Part shown: piece by piece, positions 9,143 to 17,688 of the stretch
How the letters are laid out: every line of letters begins with the position of its first letter
Numbering within the stretch: position 1 is the stretch's first letter
DNA from: Microbacteriaceae bacterium
GTDB lineage: Bacteria > Actinomycetota > Actinomycetes > Actinomycetales > Microbacteriaceae
Direction: 5' to 3'
NCBI GenBank assembly: GCA_014377425.1
Contig: JACMPQ010000068.1
Coordinates: 1 to 64,000 of the forward strand
Length of the DNA: 64,000 nt
Translations under genes and position numbers: made by a program
Notes under the pieces: generated by a model
What the model saw: only the letters and a program-made list of their open reading frames with translations
Databases searched by the model: none
What the model was told of the DNA's origin: nothing

Positions 9143-9198
9143 CCACAGACCACCGCCCACAGACCACCGCCCACAGACCACCGCCCACAGACCACCGC
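9143..9198. repeat. Four perfect 14-bp tandem repeats upstream of mshC
   Basis: CCACAGACCACCGC occurs four times without a mismatch at 9143-9156, 9157-9170, 9171-9184 and 9185-9198. The array sits in the uppP-mshC gap, 30 bases upstream of the mshC start. The unit is not a multiple of three and no gene reads through it. There are no spacers, so it is not a CRISPR array. Confidence 0.95.
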
Positions 9199-9290
9199 CG
9201 ACAGGCACGCCCCCGGAGCCGAGTTGAATTCGCCACCGAGCACGAGATCGCAGCCGCGAATTGCAGCGTCGTGGCTCGCCTCAGACGCTC

Positions 9291-10214
9291 TTACACCGCA
9301 TTGATTTCACCCGTCGAAAGAAGAACTACAAGCCCAGAACCCAACAGGATGCGATAGATCACGAACGGTAAAAAGCTGCGTCGCCTAATGTAATTCATGA
9401 GAAACGCAATCACGGTGAGCCCGACCGTGAAGGCGATGATCGTGGCTACCGCGGTCTCTGCCAAACCGAACGGGGCGGTCGCATCCGGGTGCGAAATGCT
9501 GTGATAGAGCTCGTACAGGCCGCTACCAAAAACCGCGGGAACGGCCAACAGGAAAGAAAATCGGGTCACGGCGGACCGCTCGTAGCCCAGAGCCCGACCG
9601 AGGGTGGTCGTGGCGCCGGAACGGGAAACGCCGGGCACGAGCGCCAGCATTTGGGCAAATCCGAATAGCAGACCGTCGCGATACCCCAGCATTTCGAGCG
9701 TTTTGCGATGCCCGCCGACCAAATCGGCGACGCCGAGAAAGACGCCAAACACGATAAGAACGATTGCAATGATCCACAGCGAGCGAAACGAGGTGCGGAT
9801 CGTTTGCTGCAGCAAAAAACCGGCAATAACGATGGGCACAGTGCCGACGATGATGAGCCAGCCGAGGCGGACATCGGGGTGCTGGCGGTCAAAACTCACG
9901 GCGACTCTTTTGTTTCCCGGGGAAACTGCAGAAGAGGACACCGCTAGTGACAGCTCACGCGCCCGAGCTGTTTTGGAGGCTGAGCGACCGAATTGCTCAA
10001 ACCAGGCGTGCGCGATTCGGGCAATATCGTGCCGAAAATACAGCAGCACAGCCGCCTCAGTACCGAGCTGCGTGATCGCGGTAAAGGTGGCCCCGGGGTC
10101 GATCGCGTTGGGCAGGAATGCGCCAGCGATTCGCAGGTGCGCACTGGAAGACACCGGGATGAATTCGGTGAGGCCCTGCAGCAGACCGAGAATCATAGCT
10201 TCAATGAAGTTCAC
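9291..10214 (-). CDS. uppP: Undecaprenyl-diphosphatase UppP (BacA)
   Basis: 307 residues, polytopic membrane protein. Both signature regions are present: the N-terminal MILGLLQGLTEFIPVSSSAH and the second inverted half with VPGVSRSGATTTLGRALG. The enzyme recycles undecaprenyl pyrophosphate to the monophosphate carrier for peptidoglycan and other envelope polymers and gives bacitracin tolerance. A soluble loop of about 30 residues (around FGRSASKTARARELSLAVSS) separates the halves as in actinobacterial members. It follows the M20 peptidase gene on the same strand. Confidence 0.95.
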   Translation of the reverse strand: MNFIEAMILGLLQGLTEFIPVSSSAHLRIAGAFLPNAIDPGATFTAITQLGTEAAVLLYFRHDIARIAHAWFEQFGRSASKTARARELSLAVSSSAVSPGNKRVAVSFDRQHPDVRLGWLIIVGTVPIVIAGFLLQQTIRTSFRSLWIIAIVLIVFGVFLGVADLVGGHRKTLEMLGYRDGLLFGFAQMLALVPGVSRSGATTTLGRALGYERSAVTRFSFLLAVPAVFGSGLYELYHSISHPDATAPFGLAETAVATIIAFTVGLTVIAFLMNYIRRRSFLPFVIYRILLGSGLVVLLSTGEINAV

Positions 10215-10278
10215 GCGGGAGAGCCTTCGATAGTTGGTAAAAGTCTGGTCGGGAAATGGTGCCCAGTAGCTCAGTAGC

Positions 10279-11637
10279 TCAGTAATTCAAAAGCAGGTCG
10301 GTTAGTACGCGACGACCGAAGGTGAGGGCATCCAAGGGAACTCGTTCGTCAACGCCGTGAAACATTCCCGGAAAGTCGAGGTCGGCCGGGAGTTTCAACG
10401 GTGCGAAGCCGTAACCCTTAATACCCAGTAATGACAGCGCCTTGTTATCCGTGCCACCGCTGAGCAAGTACGGCAGCACCGGGGCTCCCTGGTCATGAAT
10501 CCCGAGACTCGCGATCATGGCGTCAACCAACGGGCCGTGAAAATCCGTTTCCAACCCAATGTCGCGGTGCATCACTACAATCTCAACGTCGTCACCGATC
10601 AGCGCCCGTACCTCGGCGAGCGTGGCATCTTCCTCGCCGGGCAGAGTGCGGATGTCGATGAGTGCCTCGGCATAATCGGGGATGACGTTGTGCTTGTAGC
10701 CCGCCGTCAGCATGGTCGGATTGGTCGTAGTGCGAATGGACGCCCGGATAAAGCTGCCCGCCGTTCCGGTAGCCAGGGCTAAGGCATCCGGCCCCACCTG
10801 AATCGGGTCTTTCTCCAAGATGCGGGCGAGTTCTGTCATGAGGAGCGTGGTGGTGTCGGTGAGGGTAATTGGCCACTCTTGGTCGCCGAGGATAGTGACA
10901 GCTTTGGCTAATTTGGTAACGGCATTGTTATCGATCACGCGGGAACCGTGCGCTGCGGTACCGCGCGCAATGAGCTTGATCCAGACCAAAGCTTTCTCGC
11001 CGGTCTGCAGTAGGTACGCCCGCTGGCCGTTGAGGGTGATCGAGTAGCCGCCGACCTCGCTGATGGCCTCGGTGGCTCCGGCGAAGAGTTCGGGATACTC
11101 GCGCACGAGATAGTGCGAACCGAGACGTCCGCCGTCTTCCTCGTCGGCGAAGAATGCCAGCACAATGTCTCGGGCGGGTTCTCGACCGCTGGCGAGGATG
11201 TCGTCGAGCGCGGTCACCATCATGGCGTCCATATTCTTCATGTCGACAGCACCGCGGCCCCAGAGCATGCCGTCTTTCACCACTCCGGCAAACGGATCGA
11301 CACTCCAATTGGTGGGATCCGCTGGAACCACGTCGGTGTGCCCGTGCATAACAAGCGCATCGCCGCCGCTGACTTTGCGCCCCTTCACCCGGGTAACCAC
11401 ACTGACCCGGCCGGGCTCGGATTCGAAAAGTTGCGGCTCCAGCCCCATCGCTTGAAGCTTCGCCTCGAGGTAGTGAGCCGCATCAGCCTCGCCGTGGGAT
11501 TTGCCCTCACCGTAATTAGAGGTGTCAAATCGAATCAGGTCGCGGGCGATGATGGCAGTTGCATCGAGACCCAGGTTCTCTGGCTGTGTTGCGGATATTG
11601 GTGCTTCTCGTTCTGGGCCATCGACGGTCAAATCCAT
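10279..11637 (-). CDS. M20 family metallopeptidase
   Basis: 452 residues from the ATG at 11637 (MDLTVDGPEREAPISATQPE). Metal ligands of the M20 fold are visible: VMHGHTDVVP, WGRGAVDMKN, AFFADEEDGG and, near the end, SGGTDNKAL; the lid/dimerisation domain is in the middle. The family hydrolyses dipeptides, N-acyl amino acids or related amides in the cytoplasm; the exact substrate is unclear. The frame stays open upstream through the tRNA-Leu gene, so the longer version was discarded. It precedes uppP on the same strand, a common actinobacterial pair. Confidence 0.88.
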   Translation of the reverse strand: MDLTVDGPEREAPISATQPENLGLDATAIIARDLIRFDTSNYGEGKSHGEADAAHYLEAKLQAMGLEPQLFESEPGRVSVVTRVKGRKVSGGDALVMHGHTDVVPADPTNWSVDPFAGVVKDGMLWGRGAVDMKNMDAMMVTALDDILASGREPARDIVLAFFADEEDGGRLGSHYLVREYPELFAGATEAISEVGGYSITLNGQRAYLLQTGEKALVWIKLIARGTAAHGSRVIDNNAVTKLAKAVTILGDQEWPITLTDTTTLLMTELARILEKDPIQVGPDALALATGTAGSFIRASIRTTTNPTMLTAGYKHNVIPDYAEALIDIRTLPGEEDATLAEVRALIGDDVEIVVMHRDIGLETDFHGPLVDAMIASLGIHDQGAPVLPYLLSGGTDNKALSLLGIKGYGFAPLKLPADLDFPGMFHGVDERVPLDALTFGRRVLTDLLLNY

Positions 11638-11744
11638 GACCCAACGATACCCACCGGGTGCGACGTGAAAGTCGCGATGGTAATCGGGGCTCCCTGAGTG
11701 CGTGCTATTGTCATGTGTTGGCAAATCCGCAAGGAAAGTCACAT

Positions 11745-11828
11745 GCGCGGATGGCGGAATTGGTAGACGCGCCAGCTTGAGGTGCTGGTGCCCGTTAGGG
11801 CGTGGGGGTTCAAGTCCCCCTTCGCGCA
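11745..11828 (+). tRNA. tRNA-Leu, anticodon GAG
   Basis: Acceptor stem GCGCGGA (11745-11751) pairs with TTCGCGC (11821-11827), with discriminator A at 11828. The anticodon stem CCAGC/GCTGG encloses the loop TTGAGGT, giving anticodon GAG. A long variable arm (GCCCGTTAGGGC) marks a class II tRNA, and the T-loop is GTTCAAGTC. The 3' CCA is not encoded. Confidence 0.97.
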
Positions 11829-12287
11829 CAGCGAGTAGTAGATTCAATTACTCGCATGAAATCCGGAACTAAGGGTTGTGGCAGCCGGCAATCGGCTGCC
11901 CGGCCCTTTTTCTTTGCGCGAAAGTCGCCTCAGAACAAACGACGGCGGGAAACGACCGACAATTTACCGGCAACACCGCGCGTTTCTCGCCGCGCTCGGG
12001 TTCTGAACCATCGCTCCGGACGTAGTCGCTGCGATGGTAAGCAGCGAAACGCCGGTGTTTGTTTAGCCTTGTTTGCACGCGATTGATTTACGCAGCGTCC
12101 GAAAGAGATAAAGTAATCCTCATAGTCGGAATTCTCGGCAACAATTCAGAATATTGACGTAGAACACGATCAGTGTTTGGCGGTTCGACGAGGCCGACGT
12201 AATAGCCGGCTAATACCGCCGACTAACGCCACACAGCAGCACGCGCACTTACCCGTGCACACGTCGACGAAACGGAAGGTTTTATCA
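11829..12287. other. Gene-free stretch between tRNA-Leu and lsr2
   Basis: Apart from the terminator at 11880-11915, I see no convincing gene. The right half is poorer in GC than its surroundings (around 12080-12180) and presumably carries the lsr2 promoter; a weak candidate is TTGATT near 12084 with GATAAA about 18 bases further on. No duplicate of the tRNA 3' end that would suggest an integration site was found. Confidence 0.5.
11880..11915 (+). terminator. Rho-independent terminator after tRNA-Leu
   Basis: GGCAGCCG (11880-11887) pairs perfectly with CGGCTGCC (11893-11900) around a five-base loop, followed by CGGCCCTTTTTCTTT. Confidence 0.88.
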
Positions 12288-12620
12288 ATGGCAAGCACAA
12301 TCAGTGTCATCATTACGAGCGATCTCAGCAATGCACCCGACGCCGCCACCGTGCTCTTTGGCTGGAATGGACGCAGCTATCAGGTGGATCTCACCGCTGA
12401 CGAGAAGCGCGATTTCGAAGCCGCTCTGCAGCCCTACCTCGGAGTCGCCCAAATTGCGAACAAAAAGTCGAGCCAGCGCGAACCGAGTCGCGCCGTCGCC
12501 GTAGGTCTCGTGCCGGCAACGGTTCGAGCCTGGGCCTTTAGCAATGGGGTTGACGTCCCCAAGCGCGGCCGTATTCCTCAGGACGTGATCCAGCGTTTCC
12601 AGGAAGCACACTCGAGCTAA
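12288..12620 (+). CDS. lsr2: Lsr2-family nucleoid-associated protein
   Basis: 110 residues starting MASTISVIITSDLSNAPDAA. The N-terminal oligomerisation region contains VLFGWNGRSYQVDLTADEKR. A basic linker (KKSSQREPSR) leads to a C-terminal DNA-binding domain with the AT-hook-like RGRIP (VPKRGRIPQDVIQRFQEAHS). Lsr2 bridges AT-rich DNA and silences foreign genes, the actinobacterial counterpart of H-NS. A GGAAGG lies about 10 bases before the ATG. The long AT-richer leader upstream would fit autoregulation, though this is inference. Confidence 0.92.
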   Translation: MASTISVIITSDLSNAPDAATVLFGWNGRSYQVDLTADEKRDFEAALQPYLGVAQIANKKSSQREPSRAVAVGLVPATVRAWAFSNGVDVPKRGRIPQDVIQRFQEAHSS

Positions 12621-12748
12621 CATCGGGCGCGAAAGAATCGTTAATGACGGTGGGGAGTTGTCGCTTCCGCAGTTAGCGGATTACCGGCGTAATCTCTGGA
12701 GGATAACTCTTCTGTTCACGTGAATTTAGTCGTACTTCGGGATTTTGA

Positions 12749-13096
12749 TCAGCGGAATTCGGGATAGGCAAGTAATGCACCGAGGACGGTGATCCCTATA
12801 CCCACGCTGCCCGAGATGATCGCAAGCATCCACAATTTGTACGCACGAACGCCATCACGGCGTTTGCCGATGAGGCCGAGAATTACCGCTCCAATCGAGC
12901 ACGGTAGAAACAGTCCACAGGCAATTAGTCCAAATATCCCGATCAGCCCGGCGACCGAACCCGCTCGACTGATCCTCATTTTTGCAACACCCGTGTGGGT
13001 CGGCGTGCGAAATAGCAGAGCCTCAACCCCGTCCGTTTCGGTGGGGGAACGGTGTTGGGTGGAATCTGGCAATGAAGGGACTATCGGGGTCAGCAT
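12749..13096 (-). CDS. Small membrane protein, DUF4190-like
   Basis: 115 residues. The first 40 are polar (MLTPIVPSLPDSTQHRSPTE); two hydrophobic segments follow, around AGSVAGLIGIFGLIACGLFL and LWMLAIISGSVGIGITVLGA, joined by a basic loop (GLIGKRRDGVRAYK). The layout resembles DUF4190 proteins, which have a Gly-rich double-helix membrane hairpin of unknown role. The gene converges with lsr2. The start is uncertain since no strong ribosome binding site is seen. Confidence 0.6.
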   Translation of the reverse strand: MLTPIVPSLPDSTQHRSPTETDGVEALLFRTPTHTGVAKMRISRAGSVAGLIGIFGLIACGLFLPCSIGAVILGLIGKRRDGVRAYKLWMLAIISGSVGIGITVLGALLAYPEFR

Positions 13097-13357
13097 GGGT
13101 CCTCGGCGGAGTCTGATTCGCGCGCTGTTGCGGGCGGATGTTTGGGAAAAAAAGAAGGGTGCAGTTATAAGACTCCGAAATAGCGATCTCATTACGCGGT
13201 TTGTGCAAAATTTATCTAAGACCCTCCGCTGGCGGTAGATTTGGGGCTCCCGACGGAACCCGCCGGGCCACGCTGGCCGAATCGTTGTCGCCCACGACGC
13301 TTGGAGAACATGTCGGTGACCGTCGCGGCAAAAAAAGCAAGAGGAAAAGCAACACCC

Positions 13358-14578
13358 ATGGATTCCTCGGCCCCGACCAATGACGTTCCCGCGGCAGACA
13401 CCGCACAAGCTTTCGTCGCAGTCGAGAGCTTGCCCCTTGCGGGTCTTCTGGTCGTCGACTTTTCTCGCGTGCTGGCCGGGCCGTTGGCGACCATGACCCT
13501 TGCCGATCTCGGCGCGAGGGTAATTAAAATCGAACGACCCGGTACTGGTGACGACACCCGGCAGTGGGGTCCGCCCTTTTCTGCAACCGGTTCCACTTAT
13601 TTCGAGAGCGTCAATCGCAACAAAGAATCCATTTGTTTGGACTTGACCGATTCGGCGGATCTTGCCACGGCGCACTCTCTGGCTCAGCGGGCGGATGTGA
13701 TCGTCGAGAATTTTCGCTCGGGCACCCTCGATTCGATTGGACTCGGCTACGACCGATTGGCCAAGACAAACCCGCGAGTCGTTTACGCCTCCATCACCGG
13801 CTTCGGCAGCGCCGAAGGTGCAGCTTTGCCCGGCTACGACTTTATGGTGCAGGCCCTCGGCGGTTTGATGAGCGTTACCGGCGAGGCCGGCCAGCCAACG
13901 AAGGTGGGCGTGGCTCTGGTAGACGTGCTCACCGCGAAGGATGCCACGATTGGAGTTTTGGCCGCGCTTACCGCCCGATCCATTACCGGGGTGGGCCGCA
14001 GAATCGAAGTGAACCTGCTATCGAGTCTGCAGGGAGCGCTCGTCAATCAAGCCCAGGGCTTCCTCGGGGCCGGGGTAACACCAACCGCGATGGGTAATGC
14101 CCATCCGTCTATCGCTCCCTACGAAATAGTTCGCTGCGCGGATGGCCCGCTCGCCATCGCCTGCGGTAATGATCAGCAATTTGCGAAGTTGGCGGACGCC
14201 CTTGGCTGCGCCGAATTAGCCCACGACACGCGCTTTACCACGAATAGCGCTCGTGTGGCCAACCGAGCTGACCTCGTTTCGGCACTCGAAGATCGACTCG
14301 CCGCTGCCCCCGCCGACAATTGGCAGCGTACGTTCACCGCCGTCGGAGTGCCGGCCGGTCAAGTAGGCACAATCGCAGACGGTATTGCCCTCGCCCAGTC
14401 GCTGGGGTTAGGGCCCACTATTGAGGTTACGGATGCTGCGGGTGTGCCGGTCGGGCGTCAGATCAGGCATCCGATTCTCTGGACTCCCCCGCTAGTCAGC
14501 CCCACGAAGGCTCCGCCGGCGCTGGGCGAGCACGGTGCGGCCGTGCGTGAATGGCTTAGCCAGCCGATTGCGCGGTGA
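13358..14578 (+). CDS. Type III (CaiB/BaiF) CoA transferase, possible glutarate CoA-transferase
   Basis: 406 residues. Family III features are clear: LLVVDFSRVLAGPLATMTLA, ADLGARVIKIERPGTGDDTR, the NRNKESICLDL segment and the catalytic Asp in GYDFMVQALGG. These enzymes move CoA between carboxylic acids via an aspartyl-CoA thioester. Its position 3 kb from glutaryl-CoA dehydrogenase, aminotransferase and aldehyde dehydrogenase genes suggests it activates glutarate with succinyl-CoA, as SUGCT does; this role is inferred. The ATG at 13358 has GAGGA 12 bases upstream; an alternative ATG at 13310 would add 16 residues. It runs convergently into the pucR gene with four bases between them. Confidence 0.85.
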   Translation: MDSSAPTNDVPAADTAQAFVAVESLPLAGLLVVDFSRVLAGPLATMTLADLGARVIKIERPGTGDDTRQWGPPFSATGSTYFESVNRNKESICLDLTDSADLATAHSLAQRADVIVENFRSGTLDSIGLGYDRLAKTNPRVVYASITGFGSAEGAALPGYDFMVQALGGLMSVTGEAGQPTKVGVALVDVLTAKDATIGVLAALTARSITGVGRRIEVNLLSSLQGALVNQAQGFLGAGVTPTAMGNAHPSIAPYEIVRCADGPLAIACGNDQQFAKLADALGCAELAHDTRFTTNSARVANRADLVSALEDRLAAAPADNWQRTFTAVGVPAGQVGTIADGIALAQSLGLGPTIEVTDAAGVPVGRQIRHPILWTPPLVSPTKAPPALGEHGAAVREWLSQPIAR

Positions 14579-14582
14579 TCCG

Positions 14583-16211
14583 TTAATTGCCGCCCGGCCA
14601 CCCAGCGTCGATTGACGCCGGGTGAACGGGCTCCGCGGCCGAATGTGCCGAGAGCGCCAGCCAGAGGTGCGCTGCGACATCCGCATCATCGAGATCTAGC
14701 TGGAGGAGTTCTGATGCCGCCGCAATGCGATTACGCAGCGAATTGCGATGCACCCCGAGCTCGCGCGCGGTGGCCTCCCATTGCCCCCGATTACGCAGGT
14801 AACTGCGCACGGTTGCCAGAAGCTCCCCACGGGAATGGTCGCGCAGGGCAAGCACCCAGCCGTCGGCTTCGACTTTTGCGCTATCGGTGTCACCGATCAG
14901 GGTGCCGGGCGCCGCGCGTCTACAGCGGGCGCTGAGCTGTGGCCATAGCTCTGCCAATTGCTTGAGGGACGCGTCCTCGCTCAGTGCCGCCGACAATTGC
15001 TCGGCGCTCGACCCGGTTGCCACGTGCTGAGCGGCCGACCCGGCTGACCGTCGATCCGACTGGTCGGGCACGGCAAGGGGCGCGTCGGTCGAACGGGTTG
15101 GCACGGCGAGGGGCGCGTCGGTCGGTCGGCCAGCCTCCACCAGCACGACGGTGAGACCGCTCACCTCACATCGGAGCGTGGCACCGATGATTCGCTGCCG
15201 AATTTCTTTCGGCGGGTGCTGTGCCGAGAGCTTTCCGACCCGATTAGCGAGCTCAGCGGTGCTAAGCGCGGCGAGGTTATGGCCGGCAATTACGAGCAGA
15301 CTGAATCGTTCCGGCAGCGGGGCTAACCCGAATTCGGCGACGATGAGGCGCGCGGCATCCGGATAGCCCTGGATAAGGAGGCTGGCAATCGCCGCCCGCT
15401 GCTGAGCCTTGGATTGGGCAAGCTGCCGCTCCTGTCGGGCACTGACGGCGAGCAGCATGCAGCCGGTGAGCAACAGTTGCCGATCGGCGCGTCGCAGGGC
15501 ATGGCCAGCCCCCACGGCTAAAAATCCGACCGTGGCACGCTCCACGACGATCGAGTACACCACTACTTCTGTGTCGTCGAGCGGAAAAGTGGCGGAAGAA
15601 TAGGTGCCAGCAAGGTGGAGCCGGGATGTTTCCCCGCGCAGTCTCGGTAATACCGCGCGCTGCGACGCAGGCCAGACGGTTTCGGGGCGATCATCGGCGG
15701 GAAGATAAGCGGCCCATCCCGCGCACGCTTCGGCAAGCAGCCGGATGACCGCCGCCACCGCCCCGGGCCGGGTTGCTGCCCGGGCGAGCGAAGTTTGCTG
15801 TTTGAGGCCCACAGCGAGCTCCGACTGTTCGGCGCGGCCAACGAGGTCCCAGTACGCCCGAGACACGTTCAGAAACGGAATACCCGCGGGAACGATCAGA
15901 AGCTCGAGCCCCACCAACTCACACCCCGTCCGGAGTTCAGGGGATACGCGATCGATGCCGGCGCCGAGACCCAACCCGAGGGCGGCGACTCCGCGATCGA
16001 GAAGTCGTTGCACATAGTCGTTCACCGAGGCCTGATCCCCAGCCAGCGGGATTCCGGTGGTGAGGAGTAGTTCGCCCCCTTCGAGGTACGGAGTGGGGTC
16101 GGTGAGTTCCGAAATGTGCACACCGGTGAGCACAGTGTGCTTGATTCGCCCCGGTCGCGTGAGCCCAAGTTCTGGCCCGACGTGGTCGCAGAGCTGAGCG
16201 AGGGTGATCAT
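14583..16211 (-). CDS. PucR family transcriptional regulator
   Basis: 542 residues. The N-terminal PucR sensor domain starts MITLAQLCDHVGPELGLTRP and includes LEGGELLLTTGIPL. A GAF-like/linker region follows, and the C-terminal helix-turn-helix is in GQWEATARELGVHRNSLRNR. PucR-type regulators often activate purine, amine or GABA catabolism genes. It diverges from gabT across a gap with three TATCTAA half-sites, so it probably controls that operon and itself. Around residues 365-390 a direct repeat encodes DAPLAVP twice; the DNA is a 24-bp unit at 15068-15091 and 15101-15124 with one mismatch, and looks like a recent linker duplication. Confidence 0.88.
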   Translation of the reverse strand: MITLAQLCDHVGPELGLTRPGRIKHTVLTGVHISELTDPTPYLEGGELLLTTGIPLAGDQASVNDYVQRLLDRGVAALGLGLGAGIDRVSPELRTGCELVGLELLIVPAGIPFLNVSRAYWDLVGRAEQSELAVGLKQQTSLARAATRPGAVAAVIRLLAEACAGWAAYLPADDRPETVWPASQRAVLPRLRGETSRLHLAGTYSSATFPLDDTEVVVYSIVVERATVGFLAVGAGHALRRADRQLLLTGCMLLAVSARQERQLAQSKAQQRAAIASLLIQGYPDAARLIVAEFGLAPLPERFSLLVIAGHNLAALSTAELANRVGKLSAQHPPKEIRQRIIGATLRCEVSGLTVVLVEAGRPTDAPLAVPTRSTDAPLAVPDQSDRRSAGSAAQHVATGSSAEQLSAALSEDASLKQLAELWPQLSARCRRAAPGTLIGDTDSAKVEADGWVLALRDHSRGELLATVRSYLRNRGQWEATARELGVHRNSLRNRIAAASELLQLDLDDADVAAHLWLALSAHSAAEPVHPASIDAGWPGGN

Positions 16212-16230
16212 CCGCTACCGGCTTTCAATC

Positions 16231-16284
16231 GAGTTTAGATAGTTTATCTAATATTATGATTGATGAGATGAATTATCTAAACTC
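16231..16284. promoter_or_regulatory. Operator-like inverted repeats between pucR and gabT
   Basis: GAGTTTAGATA (16231-16241) is a perfect inverted repeat of TATCTAAACTC (16274-16284). Inside it, TTAGATA (16235-16241) and TATCTAA (16245-16251) form a tighter 7-bp palindrome with a three-base centre. There are thus three copies of the half-site TATCTAA in a divergent regulator-target gap of about 100 bases. The region is far richer in AT than its surroundings. Binding by the PucR protein is inferred from position. Confidence 0.7.
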
Positions 16285-16314
16285 GCTCAGTGCCTGACTG
16301 ACTATCTTGGTGTC

Positions 16315-17688
16315 ATGATCACCGACGACTTTTCTGCGCTCCCCCAGTCCCGCCTGCTCACCACGGCAATTCCGGGGCCGCGTTCGCAGGCCCTGCACAC
16401 GGAACGCATGCAGCACGTGACCAGCGGATTTGGCACAACTCTTCCGGTCTTCATTCAACGGGCCGAGGGCGGAATTCTGCTGGACGTCGACGGCAACCGC
16501 ATCATCGACTTCGCGTCGGGCATTGCCGTGACCAGCGTTGGCGCCAGCAACCCGCACGTGCGAGCCAGAGTCGCAGCCCAGCTCGAAAACTTCACCCACA
16601 CCTGCTTCATGGTTACCGAATACGAGTCCTTCACCGCCGTCTGTAAGTGGTTGAACGAGAACACCCCCGGTGACTTCGACAAGCGCACCGCGTTGTTTTC
16701 CACCGGCGCCGAAGCCGTAGAAAACGCCATCAAGGTGGCTCGTTCCGCGACCGGGCGCTCGAAAATTCTGGTTTTCGACGATGCGTACCACGGCCGCTCC
16801 TTGCTCACCATGGCGATGACCGCAAAAGAGAATCCCTACAAGCTCGGCTTCGGACCGTTCCCGGCCGAGGTCGTCAAGGCTCCGATGGCTGCTCCGCTGC
16901 GCTGGCCGTCCGGTGCCGCCAATGCAACCGCCGAGGCCCTTGCCGGCGTCGAAGCAGTCCTCGCCGAGCACGGCGCAGAAACCTTCGCCGCTATGGTCAT
17001 CGAGCCGATCCAGGGTGAGGGAGGCTTCGTGGTTCCCGCCGCTGGATTCCTCTCCGGTCTGCGCGCGCTCGCCACCAAGCACGGCATTGTTTTCGTGTTG
17101 GACGAGATTCAGGCCGGGATGGGCCGCACCGGCACCCTGTTCGCAAGCGAGCACGAGGGTGTTGTGGGCGACCTCATCATCACCGCCAAAGCTCTCGCCG
17201 GCGGCCTCCCGCTGAGCGCCGTCACCGGACGAACCGAGTTGATGAACTCCGTTCACGCCGGCGGCCTGGGCGGAACCTACGCCGGAAACCCGCTCGCCTG
17301 CGCCGCGGCCCTCGGAGTATTTGAGGCGTTCGCTGATGGCAGCATGCTGGCCGGTGCGCGTCGGATCGAGGCATCCGCTCGCGAAGTTTTGGAACCCCTG
17401 CTCACCGAAACCTCCTGCGTAGCCGAGGTTCGCGGTCGGGGCGCGATGCTCGCCATCGAATTTGCCGACGCCGGCACCCTCGCCCCGCGGGCGGATCTTG
17501 CCAAGGCCGTTGCCGTTGCCTGCCACGCACAGGGCCTTCTCGTGCTGATCTGTGGAACGTTCTCGAACGTGATTCGTCTGCTGCCGCCGCTCGTGATCAC
17601 CCCGGAACTACTCGAAGACGGTCTCACCGTTTTGAAGGCTGCCGTTCTGGATGTTGCGGCAACGCTCGCCGCGCCGGCACTGGTGTGA
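16315..17688 (+). CDS. gabT: Class III aminotransferase, GABA/5-aminovalerate type
   Basis: 457 residues, PLP-dependent class III omega-aminotransferase. Signatures are FASGIAVTSVGASNPHVRAR, FSTGAEAVENAIKVAR, IEPIQGEGGF, VLDEIQAGMGRTG and the PLP lysine in IITAKALAGGLPLSA. The enzyme transfers the terminal amino group of GABA or 5-aminovalerate to 2-oxoglutarate. The nearby glutaryl-CoA dehydrogenase favours 5-aminovalerate (DavT-like) as a substrate, but GabT enzymes often use both. First gene of a three-gene operon, with the downstream gene overlapping its stop by four bases. Confidence 0.9.
   Translation: MITDDFSALPQSRLLTTAIPGPRSQALHTERMQHVTSGFGTTLPVFIQRAEGGILLDVDGNRIIDFASGIAVTSVGASNPHVRARVAAQLENFTHTCFMVTEYESFTAVCKWLNENTPGDFDKRTALFSTGAEAVENAIKVARSATGRSKILVFDDAYHGRSLLTMAMTAKENPYKLGFGPFPAEVVKAPMAAPLRWPSGAANATAEALAGVEAVLAEHGAETFAAMVIEPIQGEGGFVVPAAGFLSGLRALATKHGIVFVLDEIQAGMGRTGTLFASEHEGVVGDLIITAKALAGGLPLSAVTGRTELMNSVHAGGLGGTYAGNPLACAAALGVFEAFADGSMLAGARRIEASAREVLEPLLTETSCVAEVRGRGAMLAIEFADAGTLAPRADLAKAVAVACHAQGLLVLICGTFSNVIRLLPPLVITPELLEDGLTVLKAAVLDVAATLAAPALV

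Noticed and set aside
9143-9198. Possible CRISPR array
   Set aside because: Repeats are directly adjacent with no spacers, and no cas genes are present.
11745-11828. tRNA-Leu as attachment site of an integrated element
   Set aside because: No integrase gene and no duplicated tRNA end was found on either side.
11637-11847. Longer M20 peptidase reading through the tRNA gene
   Set aside because: The extra residues are encoded by a tRNA and its flank; the ATG at 11637 gives a normal family start.
16273-17526. Long open frame antisense to gabT
   Set aside because: Glycine/glutamate-rich translation without domain features, fully opposite a clear aminotransferase; a by-product of GC-rich codon use.
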